Origin: Hyaloperonospora brassicae
Lineage: Eukaryota > Oomycota > Peronosporomycetes > Peronosporales > Peronosporaceae
DNA: 64,000 nt
NCBI GenBank assembly: GCA_947650285.1
Contig: CANTFL010001225.1
Coordinates: 22,392-86,391 of the forward strand
Reading direction: 5' to 3'
Positions within the stretch are counted from its first letter, which is position 1. The number at the start of each line of letters is the position of its first letter. The translations under genes and the position numbers were made by a program. Shown here one piece after another: positions 62,261 to 64,000 of this stretch. Under the pieces are notes generated by a model that was given only the letters and a program-made list of their open reading frames with translations, made no database searches and was not told the origin of the DNA.

Positions 62261-62631
62261 TGTAACGGGGTGAGCCCATTTCATGTTATTGGCACCAAAG
62301 TAGAACGGGTCAATGTGAGTATAATCGTGATTGATACTATTCTGCAATATTGATCTTACTAAGTTGATATTGTAGGAACGACCTTTGAATGTCATGCTCG
62401 GCACCGCTCCACGAACTAATTGACATAGGCCGTGAGATCAACCAACTAAACCACATTTCGCTGCCAGACGCGTGCAATGGGTAACGAGCGAGTAATTACA
62501 AATGGAATGTGCAGTCTGATTATATCTTTAGTAAGGTGATGAGGATGCGTTTAGAAAACTTGAGCTATAAAAGGGGTTGTTATTTCCACCACACTTTTAA
62601 CAACTTCCGCCACACCATCACTTTTGTTACA
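62261..62631 (+). mobile_element. Probable solo LTR
   Basis: Starts TGTAACGGGGTGAGCCC and can be read to GTTACA at 62,626-62,631, giving TG...CA ends with a 6-bp inverted repeat and a length of 371 bp. It contains a strong TATA box 305 bp in, as expected at a U3/R boundary. It shares its opening with the LTR-like fragments at 55,280 (minus) and 44,088 (plus). No 5-bp target duplication flanks these exact ends, so the right border is uncertain. GTAACG recurs at 62,262 and 62,481. The element begins only 93 bp upstream of the TPR gene's start codon, within that gene's promoter. Confidence 0.55.
62566..62573 (+). promoter_or_regulatory. TATA box
   Basis: TATAAAAG followed by GGG, about 113 bp upstream of the 34-codon ORF. 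TATA boxes this good are rare near the ordinary genes in this window, and this one sits inside the LTR-like element, so it is probably the element's own promoter. Confidence 0.6.
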
Positions 62632-62641
62632 TTAAAACAGC

Positions 62642-62680
62642 ACCACACCACCACATTATTTTACCACACCACCACATTAT
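62642..62680 (+). repeat. 18-bp direct repeat in CA-rich leader
   Basis: ACCACACCACCACATTAT occurs at 62,642-62,659 and again at 62,663-62,680, 21 bp apart. The second copy ends two bases into the start codon of the following small ORF. The whole leader from 62,585 is made of CCACCACA-type sequence. Confidence 0.8.
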
Positions 62681-62783
62681 GGCCAAACTCAACACACAAA
62701 GCGTCTTTGCGAATCTAGACGCGCTTTTAGATCATCTCAAGGATTTTGGACTGAAGGCAAATTTCGCATTCACGATCAAATGA
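62679..62783 (+). CDS. Small ORF (34 aa) behind LTR-like promoter
   Basis: The frame starts MAKLNTQSVFANLDALLDHL and ends LKANFAFTIK. It has no recognisable family. The helix-prone LDALLDHLKDFG segment looks protein-like. It sits downstream of a TATA box and a CA-rich leader, so it may be transcribed. It may be the remaining start of a longer element protein or a chance frame. It is convergent with another small ORF 33 bp away. Confidence 0.3.
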   Translation: MAKLNTQSVFANLDALLDHLKDFGLKANFAFTIK

Positions 62784-62816
62784 TCGGACCATGCGCGCAC
62801 CCATCCGCGTGTGGAA

Positions 62817-62954
62817 CTAGGTTGTAACCTTGGCGCCTTGTTTGAATAGCGAAAGTCGGTCCTTGTGATAGACAGGAAACACCGAGGAAGCGGGACGCGT
62901 TTGACCAACTACAGGTGGAATGCAGTTGGGATCCAGCGGAACGATAGATGGCAT
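62817..62954 (-). CDS. Small ORF (45 aa) with mirrored leader
   Basis: The frame starts MPSIVPLDPNCIPPVVGQTR and ends FKQGAKVTT. Its leader on the minus strand contains the same 16 bases (TATTTCCACCACACTT) as the leader of the plus-strand ORF opposite, and a weaker TATA-like TTTATAGG lies about 50 bp upstream. It is Pro-rich at the start and not recognised as any family. It is probably the remnant of a second element protein start. Chance is possible. Confidence 0.3.
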   Translation of the reverse strand: MPSIVPLDPNCIPPVVGQTRPASSVFPVYHKDRLSLFKQGAKVTT

Positions 62955-62974
62955 CTTGAAGTGTGGTGGAAATA

Positions 62975-63299
62975 GCAAAAAGTGTCGTGGAAAAAACAAT
63001 TCCTATAAACAAAAACCTTTTCTACTACTTTTTCTTTTTAATGCTCAAGTACAGAAGATCAGAGTTCCTGTGCCACGCGCACAGTGTACGTGAAGCTTAA
63101 TGCACCTGCCCACGCTGTATCAGTGAAGGTATCTTGTACTGTGTCAGTACGAGCGGGAGGGTGCCCTGGAACAGTAAGCGATTATAGAGCAGCCGAATCT
63201 GATTAGCTTTTCTATTTATTGGTATCTTTCGGACTGTAGCCCACAAATTTCTCACAAATCAATATCAGTGTAAGCGAATTAAGGTCCCGACGTCATGAT
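62975..63299. other. No recognised gene
   Basis: AT-rich sequence upstream of the minus-strand small ORF, containing its putative TATA-like element at about 63,003-63,010. Nothing else is recognisable. Confidence 0.4.
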
Positions 63300-63309
63300 G
63301 CCGCTACGA

Positions 63310-63726
63310 CGAGGCATTGAACCTACTTCGTAAGCACCAAGCAGAAAGACACGACCGGTATTTATTAGCTAATAGAAAGTGCGCGTGTATAAGTAATAGT
63401 TGCTGAGATACCTTATCTGTGGATCAGGTGGTCGGTCTGATAGACCGGAACGAAGCCATGAGATTACGAAACGACGCTCGTTACTTGCAATATGTCTGTA
63501 GCGAATGTACTTTTATAGACAGTCTTTGAGCAACCATTTAAAGTGCTGCGACGGCATTTGTGCATTAAAAATCAAAGATCCTAGCTTCAATGCTGATAAC
63601 TTATTCGCTTGCCTCAGCGTTCAGCTAGGCCCCAACTCAGCGCGACGAGCTTGCCACAACTGCTATATCTATATATATTGGCACGTACTGGTTTCGATGT
63701 TTGTCCACGTCAAGATAGCGCAGTAA
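63310..63726 (+). pseudogene. Decayed coding stretch, Cys-containing, unknown family
   Basis: The plus strand reads EALNLLRKHQAERHDRYLLA and then, after one stop, DQVVGLIDRNEAMRLRNDAR with LQYVCSECTFIDSL. The reading moves to another frame for EQPFKVLRRHLCIK. It moves again for DPSFNADNLFACLSVQLG and ARRACHNCYIY, inside a 73-codon frame (63,505-63,726). The coding-like composition and the paired Cys motifs (CSEC, CHNC) suggest a zinc-binding or gag-like protein broken by small indels. I do not recognise the family. It is probably a transposon protein, given the LTR upstream. Confidence 0.35.
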
Positions 63727-64000
63727 GCTGATCGTGGTCATTCACACTCGATCGATATTGATCCGGTGATCGGTGTATATGGTGATTGCGGCACATTCCG
63801 ATTAAAGTATGTGACCCACTTTCGATAAAGGGTCTCCTCAATATATTACACCTCCAGAATTGCCCACCATCTGTAATCAAATCACGTATGCTTTCGTTTT
63901 TCGATTTGGATCCTCAGTATTCGCGACAATTCACTCCTTCTTCATCTTCCGTTTTACTTCTTACCCGAATGTGGAGGAAGTCGCGATCCGGACATTGCTG
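63727..64000. other. No recognised gene at the window edge
   Basis: Mixed-composition sequence that may continue the decayed coding stretch beyond the window. No clear open frame or motif is visible. Confidence 0.4.

Larger units (their letters stand above)
62581..62974. repeat. Inverted pair of promoter-leader sequences
   Basis: TATTTCCACCACACTT at 62,581-62,596 is repeated exactly in inverse orientation at 62,959-62,974. Weaker similarity extends outward to a TATA-like block and a TAGAAAA block (plus arm from about 62,550, minus arm to about 63,027). The two arms face each other and enclose two convergent small ORFs. Confidence 0.7.

Noticed and set aside
62264..62484. tRNA-derived SINE on the minus strand (A-box-like TGGTTTAGTTGG and B-box-like AGTTCGTGGAGC)
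   Set aside because: The plus-strand reading starts with the TGTAACGGGGT shared with another LTR-like end and leads to a well-placed TATA box, so an LTR explains more. The box matches are imperfect.

Overview
The window looks like nuclear DNA from an oomycete (Phytophthora or downy-mildew type). This is inferred from family content, not from a database search. The support is: short GT-AG introns (89 to 128 bp) in ordinary eukaryotic genes; a FAR1/MULE transposase relic with a C-terminal zinc knuckle; a LINE with a Gag-like zinc knuckle, AP-type endonuclease, reverse transcriptase and terminal RNase H; and two LTR-like sequences opening with TGTARCGGG. No rRNA, tRNA, CRISPR array or bacterial-style operon was recognised. 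Layout: (1) 1-32,700 is AT-rich and essentially gene-free. The longest ATG-started frame is 100 codons and nothing is recognisable as a protein family, apart from a possible relic near 4 kb. It holds a 19-bp minisatellite (11,913-12,139), a long hairpin (13,681-13,759) and two palindromes near 28.1-28.4 kb. (2) 32,779-36,214 holds a broken FAR1/MULE transposase on the plus strand. It is followed on the minus strand by broken pieces of two unrelated host genes, adenylate kinase and a 3-hydroxyacyl-CoA dehydratase (HACD/PTPLA family), lying head to tail and joined across a GT...AG interval. (3) 36,400-45,830 is AT-rich repeat debris. It contains a 15-bp/higher-order satellite (37,263-37,590), a probable Gypsy-type RT scrap (40.86-41.07 kb) and a diverged repeat (44,088-44,278) related to the LTR at 62.26 kb. 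(4) 45,830-54,050 is one decayed, nearly full-length plus-strand LINE. (5) 54,050-56,600 holds an LTR-like fragment on the minus strand, packed with small hairpins, and an unassigned ORF. (6) 56,615-62,168 is the only living gene island: a THO complex subunit 6-like WD40 protein (minus, 3 exons), a SERF/4F5-like small basic protein (minus, 2 exons), a membrane-anchored TPR-like protein (plus, with an apparent one-base frameshift) and a nuclear-looking TPR protein (minus). (7) 62,261-64,000 holds a probable LTR with a good TATA box, two convergent tiny ORFs with related leaders, and a decayed coding stretch. The four intact genes share no obvious pathway. They look like ordinary housekeeping neighbours at the edge of a transposon-filled, AT-rich desert. 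The SERF-like and membrane-TPR genes are divergent over about 440 bp, and the two TPR genes are tail to tail over about 230 bp.
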